Origin: Annona cherimola
Lineage: Eukaryota > Streptophyta > Magnoliopsida > Magnoliales > Annonaceae
DNA length: 64,000 nucleotides
Direction of reading: 5' to 3'
Assembly: GCA_030490835.1 (NCBI GenBank)
Contig: CM059977.1
Location: 9,762,765 to 9,826,764 of the forward strand
The first letter of the stretch is position 1. Each line of letters starts with the position of its first letter. Shown here one piece after another: positions 10,297 through 21,874 of this stretch. Position numbers and translations under genes: made by a program. The notes under the pieces are model-generated. The model had not been told where the DNA came from, did not search any database, and was given only the letters and a program-made list of their open reading frames with translations.

Positions 10297-12599
10297 TAAA
10301 GGTGGCAACGGTCATTTATTTACTTTCTGATACCACCTATTATAAATTAAATTTCTCTTTATGAGAAATAATAAAAATACACACAAGCATTACAAGATTT
10401 GTTCATTTTTTGGTCAAAATATGAGGTTAAAAAAAGGTGCATAATGAGTAAGTGGACAAGTTTTATGTTGACCATGATTAATATATTTGTTTATTACATA
10501 AACATATAATTTATACATTTACGGATAAATAAAAGTATATTAATTACGGATAAATAAACATATAAAAGTATACGTATAATTACTACCTTTCCAATAAATA
10601 AAAGCATAAATATTTATTAGTGACTTATTAAATATATTAATTACGTAAAATATCCAATTATTGGATTTGTTTATATTTTAATAAGAATCTATATTTATAT
10701 TTTAGTATATTTTCGTATTACATTTACGGATAATATATTTCATATAAATTTTATGAACAATCTATAAAATCCATCAAATTCATCATATCAGTACATCTGT
10801 TTACGATTACTCTATAAAATTCATAAATCAAGTAAATATTAGTTTACGATTTTGCATAATTCTTGTAAAATCTGTGTTGTCCATCTAATTGGTGAAAATG
10901 AAATGTCATCAATTCTATTTTAGCTATTAAAACTGTATAACTGGTTTATCGTATCAAACGAATACGTATCAAAATTATTTAGTCTATAAAACTCGTAAAA
11001 TTTATAAAATTTATAAATTTCATATGCGCTGTATCCGTGAAACTCGAATAACCTGTAAAATTTATTTCATTGGAAAAATGAATACAAGATTATCAGTGGA
11101 ACACATCATTCCCATAAATTTCATAAAAACTGTAAAAGCCGTAAAATCTGTAAAATCTATATCAACGGTCAAACAAGCTAAATTATATCAGTCGTTCAAA
11201 TTTATTTCTTTAAATAAAACTATTCTTAATTTTATAATTTCAGTCCTACATTACAGATTATAATTTGGAATGAATATCATTCAATTTAACGTTGGGGATC
11301 ACTCATCATCTATAGTAATTTATTAAAATCACGTGAATAATCATAAAAATACATGCACCTTAAAGTGTTATAATTTAATTCACCTACCCCTACTCACGGT
11401 TTACCCACATTTCTACTCTCATGCTATGAAATTACCTTTTTGCCCTCATTTGCATTTTATGCAAAAGTGCAAACGTTTGCATTTGAACCCGCCTCTTAAA
11501 AAAAACCACCACGCTTGCTGATTGACTCGGATGTGGAAGCAACGGCCCCCACAAGCAGTTTGACGGCTTCGTTTCGCACATGCACTTCACTTGGGGTAGA
11601 AGTAGAACTTGCAACTTTCATGGAGTCAGTTAAAATAGCTTGCAAGTCGAGTAACAAATAATAAAAACGAAGATTAAATACTGGGGTAGAATTTTAGGAT
11701 AACGTCTTCTGATTTACTTTAGATATACAGTGGGTATCATCAAATGTCTTAAATTTATAGCAATGTCCTTTTTTTTCTTTTTTATGAAATAGAGCAATGC
11801 CTGTTGATTTGTCATAATATTGCAAAATTTATAGGACTTTTAACTTTTAAACTATGGTACATATCGAATTTATGATTGGCTTATGTTTCTCCGAAATTCT
11901 TTTTATTTTTTAATATCATAATGCTTATGAAAAAATCATATAGAAAACGTTTTATTTGCCTAATATTATAGTGAACGAGCTTTTTGTAAAAAGTATAAAA
12001 TTAATTTGATGAAATGGTTTGTGATAAATATTAATTTTAAAATTATATTTTCAATGTCTAAAATATCATTGCTGCTTGAATAAAAATATTATTATGTTCC
12101 ACTGTATAGGCAAATGGATTTAAACTTTTTATCATTTACACATATTTTTAAACAAATATTGACATGCATATATTTAATTAGAATTAGAATTTGTCTTGTG
12201 TTTAGACAAATACTGTTAAATATAATGGAAGTATTGAATGTTACCTCAAATATTACAATCTTAAAATTAAAAAAGGGTCACATGGAATTGCTTGGCTGAG
12301 CGTTTATAATTTTTTTATTTTATTTTATAGCTGACTGAGAAGAAAATTTTCGCCTTTTAAAATGAGGATGCGATAGCTGAACGAACTTTCAATGGTCGAG
12401 ATTCAAGTACTACCAAACACCATGGCTGCAGGCCGCGTGGCTGGGATGAGACGCTGAAGCCTCATCATCATCTTGCATACTCAAGTTGGAACTTGGAGAT
12501 TCTGCGATTTTGGCATGGCCCGGAAGACTTTACCTGGAGTCTGCTTCGACTTTTACACGCAAACAGCAGAAAGGTAAGAGATACCGGATACACCGCAAT

Positions 12600-12856
12600 G
12601 GCACGTTTGGTAATGTGTAAAATTTTAGAATTTGTGAGAAATTATGAGAAATAAAAAAAAGAATATTTTGATAAATGTGTGATAGATAAGAAATGATAGA
12701 AGTATAATTGAAATAAATAAGTTTGTTGTACGTAGTTGTTAGGAAAAATGATTGGATATAGAGATAAAAGTGAAAAAAATAGTGTGATTGATAAAGTAAT
12801 GATTGGTCTTGGGAAATCAAATGGTTCAAACACTTAACGATTACCAAACGTACCCT
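12600..12856. mobile_element. MITE-like insertion unique to unit 1
   Basis: Absent from units 2 and 3 (compare 36770-36790). Ends are inverted: left GGCACGTTTGGTAATG, right (reverse complement) AGGGTACGTTTGGTAATCG. Interior is AT-rich without coding potential. I could not find a clean target duplication. Confidence 0.65.
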
Positions 12857-13488
12857 AGTATCTTCACTTCCAACTACGCACATTTCTATGGTCCATGTGA
12901 GGATTGGTATCCATGAAACCAAAACGGATTTTATCTTGATCATCTCTTTTACGGAATCCATCTAAACCCCAGTTGGAAATCATCTTAATGGATCCGATCT
13001 CTTCATTCATCTGACGAGAGTTATTCGAAATTTTGAAGGAGGATGTGCGGCGCAATCTAAGCTACCCGTGCGAAAACGATGCATCGCTTTTTGCCGTGCA
13101 AGTTCGTTGAAGAGGTCAGAAAACTTCCGCTTTTCTTTTTTTCTCTCTCTCTTTTATTTCCTTTTATTTATGTTTTTTTTTTCATTTGTGATGGCTTGTG
13201 CGAAGCGCACTACGGTGGGCCATTCTCGTCTCCACCCACCTTGTGGTTGGTGCACGTGGGTGTCATCTAAATCATTGATAATGAAGGGCACTAGGGAACT
13301 ATTCATGCTTTAGATGACACTCCGGATTCAGAAGTTGCAGCCAGATGATACCCGGGCCTGAATTTGATATGATCCATCGGAGGCAGAGTGGGCAGCGACA
13401 ATACGGCAATGGCAAAATCTTACGAATTGGAAATTGTTATAATATTAAATAGATAAATTTTAAAAAAATTATAAATTATTTACATTTA

Positions 13489-13775
13489 GGGTGTGTTTGG
13501 GAAAAAACAAATCTTTTGGATAAAAAATTTTGGCTTGAAAGTTTTTAAAATAAGAAAATAATATGATATAACAAAGATAATAATCAGAAGTAAAAAGAAT
13601 AAAATTAAAATAAATAAGTTTGTTGTACGAGTTATTATGTATAAATAACTAGAAAGTAGAATAGTTGTATAAAACATATGAAGAAAAAATTAAAAAACAA
13701 GATAATTATAACGAGTAAAAAGTTTTAGAGAAAACGAATTTTTTTAAAAAAAATTTAATATTGCTAAATATGCAC
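13489..13775. mobile_element. MITE-like element with TTA duplication (copies in units 2 and 3)
   Basis: Begins GGGTGTGTTTGG and ends CTAAATATGCAC (degenerate inverted ends), between two TTA trinucleotides (13486-13488 and 13776-13778) as expected for PIF/Harbinger-type MITEs. Related copies sit at about 37379-37672 and 56828-57118, so it predates the tandem duplication. Confidence 0.5.
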
Positions 13776-14730
13776 TTAATTCAAAGATGGAATGAAATGG
13801 AATGCAACATTTCCAATGCACTTTTACTCATTCCAAGTACACATTTACAAATTCTCAATATAACTTTACTTATTCCTATTACATTTTCATCCTAAATTCT
13901 CATCTCATCCCTGTGGCATTCCATCTCAACTTTGAAAAACTTTGTGAAATAATGCTTGTAACTTTTAGCAAATAAAAGGACTTGTTTAAGCTTATCTAGA
14001 CAAAATACATGTATGTAGTATTTCATATTATATTTTCATCAAAAAATATATTTCGTATTATATAAAGTTTGGCGTATTATATAAAAAAAAGAGTTTGTTG
14101 TAGATCTGGTAATTGAAAAATATACTATTAATATTATAAATTAAATAATGTGTATAGTGAGATTTTTGTTTTTCTTTATTTTTTTATTAACTGATTTTTG
14201 TTATTTCGGCATACGCAATACGTACATCATTCAAGTAAAATGCCAGGCTTTGCCATTAGTTTTGGTTCTGCGCTCTTATTTTCAGGTCTTTATGATTATT
14301 TAGATAACCCTATACCATGCATGTCCATTTTATGCACTTAGTGTATGTTTGACAATCAGGTAAGAAATGAAACAAAAAATTCTAGAATTTTTTTTTATAA
14401 AAAAAGTGAGAAAATAATGTGATATGATATAGGTGATTATTAGAAATAAAGAAAATAAGAATAAAATATATGTGATGGTTGTCTAAAACATGTGAAATAA
14501 TAATTGAAAATAGACATAATAATTAAAGAATAAGGTTGTTAGGAGTTAAAATGTTAAATTATACTAAAAAGGATGGAAAAACAGGTGAAATTTTGTCTTG
14601 TTCCCTTTTATCAAAATTACCCTTGTAAAGAAATAAATTTTTTTAATCAAAATGCATATCAGCCAAAATAATGAAAAATTCTAAAATCGCATGTTAACTG
14701 ATATTAAAAATTTTTAATTAATAACAAACT

Positions 14731-14800
14731 GAGGCTAGCTCAGTTGGTCGACCCTGCCGTTGGTGGAGCACCCGGAGCAGAGGTATATGATTTAAACCTT
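14731..14800 (+). other. tRNA-like promoter remnant (A-box and weak B-box), possible SINE head
   Basis: Contains TAGCTCAGTTGG, a perfect Pol III A-box, and GATTTAAACC about 60 bp later as a degenerate B-box. No cloverleaf can be drawn with confidence, so this is not called as a tRNA gene. It lies next to the LINE tail and is not conserved in units 2 and 3. Confidence 0.35.
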
Positions 14801-14804
14801 TTTT

Positions 14805-15985
14805 TTTATAGCAGGATTGTGTTGTATTTACTCCCCACAGTAGTCCAAAAGGAGATTATTTACAATGCAATTCGGTGGGCATTCCCACCATGTTTTAAGA
14901 AAGTCAGACATCCACGAAGCATACTTAGCCAAAAAATGAGCAACTTAATTTCCACTGCGTAGCACGTGTGAACTCAACAAAATGAAACGCGTTAGCACAA
15001 GACCTGATTTCATCAAGCTAAATCCTCAAAGTAGAACGAGTAAGACTACCATCCCTAAGCAAAGTCACCAGGCTACTAAGGGAATCACTTTCCAATTCGT
15101 CGATTCTAGCTGCATTTTGGAACCCCAATTTGTACCTAGATTCATGGCAATAGCTTCCATTTGCAGCACATAAGTGACGTCTTCCCATCTCCAGCATTTT
15201 GCAGCCCCACAAAACATCCACCGGAATCCCTAATAACTACTCCAAACCCCGTACATTCGCCCATTTCATTTCTGCATCCGTCCACATTGATTTTGTGGTT
15301 TCCTGTGCTAGACGAGTCCATCTTCGCCGAAGGCTTGTGGAACAGACACCCAAGGTCATCATCCTAATTTCTGTTATGTATTGATCTCTGAAAGATCTAC
15401 TCCACTCTAAAATATTATCCATAATGGTAGCATCCCCTCTTCTCCCAGCCTATTCCTAATGTTCCGTGCTCTCCAGCACAGAATGACGAATAGGCAAAGA
15501 TGCTCATCCTTCCGCATTCTTGCCAAAACTCTAAAGATACATTTTACTGTACTTCTGGGAGTCCATAGCAATCTGTCCGGAACCAGCTGTCTTCTTTTAG
15601 CTCCTTTACTTTGTCGCACCATACAAATAGATGCTTGAAGTCTTCTCTGCACGTCTGGCAGAAATCACACAATGGATTCAACAATATACCTCTCCTTTGA
15701 AGATTGTATTTTGTAGAGAGAGCGTCTTTGTATAAACGCCAACCAAACACCTTGATCTTGCTTGTTACTCGCATTCTCCAAATTCTTTGAAAAACCGTTT
15801 TCTCCAAATTGATCTAGGTAGCATGCGTCGGTCTTCTCCCTGCATAGCAAATGAGTTCAGCAGTCAACATCTGATATGCTGATTTAACGCTGTAAATGCC
15901 ATTGGGTTCCTTCTTCCAGAATCATGAGTTATCCGACTCATTGCTTTTATTGTGGGCAGATGGGCCTATGTAGGAACAGCCCATG
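14805..15985 (-). pseudogene. 5'-truncated L1-type LINE, 3' portion (unit 1)
   Basis: On the minus strand the order is NGIYSVKSAYQM, then a zinc-binding reverse-transcriptase-associated (zf-RVT) domain (VFQRIWRM...KVFGWRL...CDFCQTC...HLFVWC, about 15590-15810), then a degenerate RNase H-like region (about 15010-15420), then a poly-A tail seen as a T-run at 14801-14810. Multiple stops and frameshifts are present. The reverse-transcriptase core is missing. The same fragment occurs in units 2 and 3, so it inserted before the unit was duplicated. Confidence 0.85.
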
Positions 15986-16139
15986 TTAATTCATGTTTCG
16001 GTTTGTTGTGAAGAGACGGAGATGCCCGACAATGGGAGAAAACATAGGAACGACAACGACCGGTTGTTAGACGAAATTTAAATAAAAATTCTTACATTAA
16101 TTTTATAAGAGAGAGTGGTCTCAATAATAAGACCACCAC

Positions 16140-16440
16140 GTCACCTGCGACTAGTGCAGGTGGCAGGGGCGGTGGCTCCTCTAGCGTAGGTCGTGGGTTC
16201 AAATCCCACGTTGGGATTTCGACCTAAAAAAAATGGTGTGGGAGCTGTGGTCTCCCTTTGAGGTGGGGTGGGAGCTGTTGTCTCCCTTGGGCTGGATGGA
16301 AGCTGTTCTTCCTAATTCGTTAGTAGAGATGTGTCTCCAGATTTCTTTGAAGGAGTTATGTATCTCCTTATTTGTAAGAATGTCTCAGAACTACAATGTA
16401 ATCTGTGTTGAGATGTATGTAAATATAAACCATCAAAAAA
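16140..16440 (+). mobile_element. tRNA-derived SINE, full length with 17-bp target duplication
   Basis: A 301-bp insertion present only in unit 1. It is flanked by perfect copies of AATAATAAGACCACCAC (16123-16139 and 16441-16457). Unit 2 (47203-47219) and unit 3 (60117-60133) keep one copy. The head has an A-box-like TAGTGCAGGTGG and a B-box GGTTCAAATCC near 16197. The body is unrelated to tRNA and the end is CATCAAAAAA. Long duplication plus A-tail indicate LINE-driven retroposition. Confidence 0.92.
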
Positions 16441-16457
16441 AATAATAAGACCACCAC

Positions 16458-17539
16458 CAAAAACCTAAATTGTGATAGGGTCAAGTTAATTGGTCTATTT
16501 TTTTCATGATAGCCTCTACAACTCCTAGATTATTTAATATTTTCCTAAAAAATTAAAAAATGAATCTCGCATTTCCGTCAACTACCGTGTTAGACCATTC
16601 GTTCGAATTCGGGATATGGATTCAAATGAAGATGGAACAGGAGTTAATTAAATTTTTTATTTTGGAAAAAATCCTCTAATTTGTTATGTATTCACAATGT
16701 TTCATAATTTCTTCTCTTGTTCATATCATTTTATCATAAATCTCCCTTATGCCCGTGCCATCAAAATAACTATTATTTGCGCTAATGAAAAGATAATTTT
16801 TCTCTTTAAAATTTACTATTTGAGATAATTTAATTTTTATATGACTCAATTGATGATAGTAAATCATCAATATATTGTAATAAATTACTCGAAATTTATA
16901 TTAAAATTAAATCCTTTTAATTAAGAAAATTTTAAAGCAGCAAAATTGTCTTTTGGTAATTAACGGTTGTATTAACGACATAAGCGTAATAAGAATTTAT
17001 GGTCAAATGTTATGGGCATAAGAAAAAATTAGTATAACGTTATTGGTATACTAGAAATTAGGTGCAAATGTTATAAATATAAAATGAATTTTCCCTTTTA
17101 TTTTCAAAAGAAAGTTTCTCTTCAGTGATACATAACAACTCATTTTTCTTATTTCTTATATTATCTTCTTTTTTTTCCATTTCTCATGCTATTTTTCTCA
17201 TTTCCAACATTATTTTTCACATCACATTGTACATCCATCGTTGCTCTTCTAATCTGCTCATCTCGTTCCACCGTCCTAAACAGCCCCAATAATGAAATGA
17301 AACACCTAAGAAACTACAGCGTTATTCCCAAAAGCTTTTCACAATAGTTCGCAAAGAATTTAATAAACAAGCAGTATTTGCACACGACATCTTCCATCTT
17401 TACATCAACATGAACGAAAATAAGCAAAAATTCAAAAATCCAACGCACCTATTCCACACTGGTCCTCACAAGGCAATCAACTATAGTTATTTGGGTTTCG
17501 CAGCAGCTCCAACTTGAAGCGGTGAATGGTATGTAAGCA
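16458..17539. other. AT-rich spacer between LINE and NLR fragment, unit 1
   Basis: Homologous to 47220-48271 and 60134-61210. AT-rich, with a T/C-rich stretch around 17095-17210. No gene seen. Confidence 0.7.
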
Positions 17540-18417
17540 TCAGTTCCGAATTCGGATGAACAAGGGTTGGAACTTGGAACCGGCGTTATCCGCACCCCAG
17601 TCCAATCCATCCCACCACTGCTTTTCGTCCTCGATTTTTCCCAGAGACAGCACGGCCGCAGGGCTGCCTCGCAGCGGCTCCAGCTTCTTCAGACGAGGAC
17701 AGCTCCGCACCAGAATCTCCTCAAGTGATTGCCAATCCGCTCCCGCTTCCGCATTCTAACGATGATCTTCATCTCCACCTCCCTTTCGCAGATGCTACGC
17801 AGCTTTGGTGCAAGAAACACGTTCGTTACCCCCCTGCAATAGTCCATCTTCACTGAGGTCGGGTTCTTCATCGTCCGCCACGAACCGGCGGGAAACGGAT
17901 AGGCCAGCTTGCCACGTTAAGACACCTGCACGTCCGCTAGGTTCCGATGCGGACCCTTCTCTTCCCCCCATGACACTTCCTTCAAGTCCGGAAGGTCTTG
18001 CAATTCCAAACACCTTAAATTGTCCAGACATGCAGAAGTGTACTCCTTGAAAACGAACTGCGTGTGGTTACACTTGTGAATGGAGAGGCATTCGAGAGTC
18101 CGGAACTCGTCCGTCAGAAATATCCAAGAGAAGTGGCAGTTTATTAATGTCAAACCTGCTGTTTTCTCCAATAGGAAGCTTGCGAAGCCGGCGAAGAACG
18201 TGTGGCCGATGATGTCCACGCTCTTAATTATCCGAATGTCGATTGCCAGCTGCAGCAAGGGGGAGTGAGTTCCCCGCCTGCCTCGTTTGAAAGAGGCGGA
18301 TACGAAATTTCTTCAAGTTTCTGAGACCAGACGAGTGCATGAGCCAGAATGACTCCAGCGTCCAGTCCTCAGCCACGCAGTCCAGGAACAAACGGAACAA
18401 ATTCTTCAAACCAGACT
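17540..18417 (-). pseudogene. C-terminal LRR fragment of a CC-NB-LRR resistance-type gene (unit 1)
   Basis: The minus strand encodes LRR-type text (LTLINCHFSWIFL, LECLSIHKCNHTQFVF, NLRCLELQDLPDLKEVSW) and then, after a frameshift near 17760, the usual CNL C-terminal block SLEEILVR.CP.L..L and KIEDEKQWWDGLDWG...FQPLF before a TGA at 17540-17542. Only about the last 290 residues remain. The coiled-coil, NB-ARC and most LRRs are missing, and the 5' break (near 18417) is the same in all three units. The parent gene would be an intracellular immune receptor. This fragment has frameshifts and no start. Confidence 0.85.
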
Positions 18418-19404
18418 TAGATGAAAGAGGCCCAACCCATAGGAAGCGCTTCCTACGTTTTTCTCATAGGAAGCCTCATCTCAGCCGTTCATTTCCGTTG
18501 AATGGTTGTGATGATTTTGGGTATATTTGGAAATAGAAAAGTCGATCGAATGGGTTTGGATTTAGGTAGGCTTACTCACGCCTACGAGCTTCCATCTCTC
18601 TCACCTGGATTTCATCTGCTGGATGCATCTGCGTACTTTTTGACAATGCCAGCTGCCATGGTGATTGGAATGGGTGATTTATACCAATGATTTTGCTTAT
18701 GCAGCTGACTTTTATTTAGATAAGTTGCAACTTTGATTTGAGATTCAACAATGGATGAGTATAAATCAATTACCGAAAATGGAATAGTCATGTGCAGATC
18801 ATGGATTTACCATAGGTGTATACAGTCATTATAGAGACAAATTGCAGGCACTGAGATGCGTGGTCCTTTTTGCTAGTCAAAGAAGAAATCGGTACCGGTC
18901 TACATAGTTTTTTATTGCTAACTATTTGATTGGTTCTGATCATGCTTTTTTTGCCATTCGCATCGGATCTGGGTGATGGGTTTGTCCGCCATGCCTGCCT
19001 TTGCGTTGAAGATGATGGAGCACTGAACCTGCAGTGCTCTAGCAGTACAAATGAACCTGTACACATGCAGTACCACTCTAAGTATGAAATCGGTGGTTTT
19101 TTCTCTCTCCGCTGGCTCACGAATGCATTCAATGCATGTCAGCAAGAGCCTAATTTTTCAGCAGAGGCAGCGGCGGGCATTTAGATGTCATCCAACGGCT
19201 CACATGAAACTGCGTAAATGGATCTGCTGGAATATCGCATACTTATACGAGATGCGACATATCACATAAAACAGGCCTCAATTAATGCTGCGAACATGGC
19301 TGGAAATATACTTTTACTAATATAAAATATTTAATTATTAAATCAGTTCCAAAAATCATATATATTTAGTTTATTTAAATTTAAATTATAATTTTATGTC
19401 ATAA

Positions 19405-20657
19405 AATATATATGTGTCCCGCGGGCCTCCAAAAATGAATGTTTTGTTTTTTTAAAATATATAAATGTCCCATGGGCCTCAAAAAATGAATATTTTATTT
19501 TTATAAAAATATATGTGTCCTGCGGGCGTCCAAAAATAAATATTTTGTTGTATAAAAATATATATATGTCCCGCGGGCCTCTAAAAATGAATGTTTTGTT
19601 TTTTTAAAATATATAAATGTCCCATGGGCCTCAAAAAATGAATATTTTATTTTTATAAAAATATATGTCCCGCGGGCGTCCAAAAATGAATATTTTGTTT
19701 TATAAAAATATATATGTGTCCCACAGGCCTCCAAAAATGAATGTTTTGTTTTTTAAAATATATAAATGTCCCACGGGCCTCAAAAAATGAATATTTTGTT
19801 TTTATAAAAATATATATGTGTCCCGCGGGCGTCCAAAAATGAATATTTTATTTTCTAAAAATATATATGTGTCCCGCAGGTCTCCAAAAATGAATGTTTT
19901 GTTTTTTTAAATATATATGTGTCCCACGAGCCTCAAAAAATGAATATTTAGTTTCTATAAAAATATATGCGTGTCCTGCAGGCCTCCAAAAATGAATGTT
20001 TTGTTTTTTTAAAATATATAAATGTCCCACGGGCCTCAAAAAATGAATATTTGTTTTATATAAAATTATATATGTGTCCCGCGGGGGTCCAAAAATGAAT
20101 ATTTTGTTTTCTAAAATATATATATGTGTCCCGCGGACCTCTGAAAATGAATATTTTATTTTCTAAAGATATATGTGTGTCCCGCGGGACTCTAAAATAT
20201 ATATATATATCCCACGGGCCTCCGAAAATGAATGTTTTATTTTTTTAGAATATATAAATGTCCCACGAGCTTAAAAAAATCATAGATTTATTTAATAAAA
20301 ATATATATGTGTCCCGCGGGCCTCAAAAAATGAATATTATATTTTTATAAAAATATCTATGTGTCCCGCGGGCGTCCAAAAATGAATATTTTATTTTATA
20401 AAAATATATATATGTTCCGCGGGCGTCCAAAAATGAATGTTTTGTTTTTTTAAAATATATAAATGTCCCATGGGCCTCAAAAAATGAATATTTTATTTTT
20501 ATAAAAATATATATGTGTCCCGCGAGCGTCCAAAAATGAATATTTTGTTTTCTAAAAATATATATATGTCCTGCGGGCCTCCAAAAATGAATGTTTTATT
20601 TTTTTAAAATATATAAATGTCCCATGGGCCTCAAAAAATGAATATTTTATTTTATAT
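19405..20657. repeat. Satellite array 1, about 50-bp monomer
   Basis: About 25 head-to-tail monomers, each with a GC core TGTCCCGCGGGCCTCC or variants (CCCATGGGCC, CCCACGGGCC) and an AT-rich linker AAAAATGAATATTTTATTTT followed by TATAAAAATATATATG. Starts are about 50 bp apart (for example 19414, 19467, 19515, 19567, 19617, 19666). Same family as 21875-25095. Apparent repetitive peptides here are by-products. Confidence 0.93.
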
Positions 20658-21627
20658 AACCGGACGGCATCACGTCACACCGGTACAGAGACATTTACTA
20701 GGCATTTTTAAAAATTTTCATACCAGTTGATATAATGCACCATTCTAAAATTATTTGAAAATTTTATGATATGCATACATCTCCCAGATCTGTTCCGGTA
20801 AATGCCTAAGTGGGCATGCCAATTAAGTTAATTTAATTTTTTGGGCTATTTTATTAAATATTCGATTAGATTTGTAAACTTATGTAATTCATACACTTTT
20901 TCCTAAAACTCTGTAATTTGAAAATCCAAATTTAATTAAAATTCAGCTTGCCTATATTAAATAACGATCCCAAAAATGTGTCCACAAGTAAATTTGAAGT
21001 TTATGTACGCAGTTAGAGCCTTGGAGCAAGCGACGAACTCTTAAAGTGAAACGAATGAACGGACCGAAAAAAACGAACAGACCATTTGCAACTAAAACAC
21101 CGGCTATGTTTCATCAAAAAAAAAAAAAAAAAAAAAAAAAAAACACCGGCTATGTATCTGGTTGTACGCGAAAGAAGACATCTTCGGTGCAATAATATTT
21201 ATCAAATCTGTTTCGATAGATCCCTCCATAGGCATGCCAGCTAAGTTTTTGTGAATTAATCATATTTTTTTAATAACCGTTTAATTGAAATTTCTGGTCT
21301 TTTCTGATTTGTGTATTTTGGGCATTAATTACCTAATTTGGCTAGATATACAGAAAGAAAAAGTATTGCCTAATATACAATAAATAAGAAACGGAAATGT
21401 GTGTGCAAAAGTGAGTTTAGGATTCATTAAGTCATTTGCCGCATTAGAGTAAACCATACACGAATACATGACGGGGGTTGTTTCTCAAATTTTGACCGAA
21501 ATTGCTCAAATTCGTCGAAATGGCAGTTCGGCTGCATTGCTTTTAAAAAACCACTTACGAATGTAATGTTTTGCACTACCGTATCTATTTCTAGCAAATT
21601 ATGAAATAAACAAATTTCAATCGAAAA
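20658..21627. other. Unique spacer between the two satellite arrays
   Basis: AT-rich single-copy sequence within MULE-2. A 92-codon minus-strand open frame at 21427-21705 has no recognisable domain and I do not call it. The only structured item is the poly-A insertion at 21094-21155. Confidence 0.5.
21094..21155 (+). mobile_element. Poly-A-only retroposon insertion flanked by a 16-bp duplication
   Basis: AAAACACCGGCTATGT occurs at 21094-21109 and again ending at 21155. Between them is only TTCATC followed by about 24 A residues. This is what an extreme 5'-truncated SINE or LINE insertion leaves. The SINE at 16140 also ends CATC plus A-run. Confidence 0.7.
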
Positions 21628-21870
21628 TTTACATGAGGTATAACACAAGGGTACATTTTTAGAGGTGTTATATAACATAAAATTTTGTATAAATTTTATA
21701 TTCAACGGAAATTTTAATTAGATTATTTGTCCACATTGAGTTCATTTGGAGTAAATAAATTTGTATTACTAGTTTAATTTAATAGATAATGGTAACCGAA
21801 AATTACAATTATTATATTCTTTGTAATATAAACTGTAATAACATTATTATATAATTTGGACAAATTTTAT
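21628..21870. repeat. Left copy of a 240-bp direct repeat bracketing satellite array 2
   Basis: Shares AAATTTACATGAG, TTTTTAGAGGTGTTA, AATTTTGTATAAATTTTATA and TTCATTTGGAGTAAATAAAT in the same order with 25098-25340. Confidence 0.8.
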
Positions 21871-21874
21871 TATT

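Larger units (their letters stand above)
4534..11495. mobile_element. MULE-1: Mutator-like element (6.96 kb) carrying MRS2 exons (Pack-MULE)
   Basis: Terminal inverted repeats match at 22 of the first 28 bases. The left end is GAGTCCGGTT..., the right end in reverse complement is GAGGCGGGTT..., and both share AAACGTTTGCA. A 9-bp duplication TTAAAAAAA flanks it (4525-4533 and 11496-11504). Unit 3 has a continuous sequence at the same place (about 54758-54770). A 9-bp duplication and GA-starting inverted repeats are typical of Mutator elements. No transposase is recognisable, so it is non-autonomous. It contains the last exons of an MRS2/CorA gene (7044-8207). It landed about 80 bp upstream of the FER-A leader splice donor, separating that gene from its promoter. 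The A/T-only duplication is the weakest part of the case. Confidence 0.82.
11505..14804. repeat. Unit 1 copy of the spacer that follows each FER-like gene
   Basis: Homologous to 35353-38730 and 54790-58181. Relative to them it has lost 334 bp at about 12342 and gained a 257-bp insertion at 12600. It contains a C/T-rich stretch and small MITE-like insertions but no convincing gene. Short open frames near 13070-13310 are not conserved in length between copies. In unit 3 the equivalent left end is the FER-C promoter. In unit 1 it is separated from FER-A by MULE-1. Confidence 0.8.

Noticed and set aside
13068..13313. Small plus-strand frames encoding a Phe-rich segment and ACAKRTTVGHSR
   Set aside because: Present in all three units (37000-37230, 56270-56632) but frame and length are not maintained, so protein coding is not supported.
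14731..14800. Possible tRNA gene
   Set aside because: A-box is good but B-box is degenerate and acceptor stem pairing is not evident; listed only as a promoter-like remnant.
21427..21705. 92-codon minus-strand open frame between satellite arrays
   Set aside because: AT-rich, no domain recognised, overlaps the 240-bp repeat, no conserved second copy in frame.
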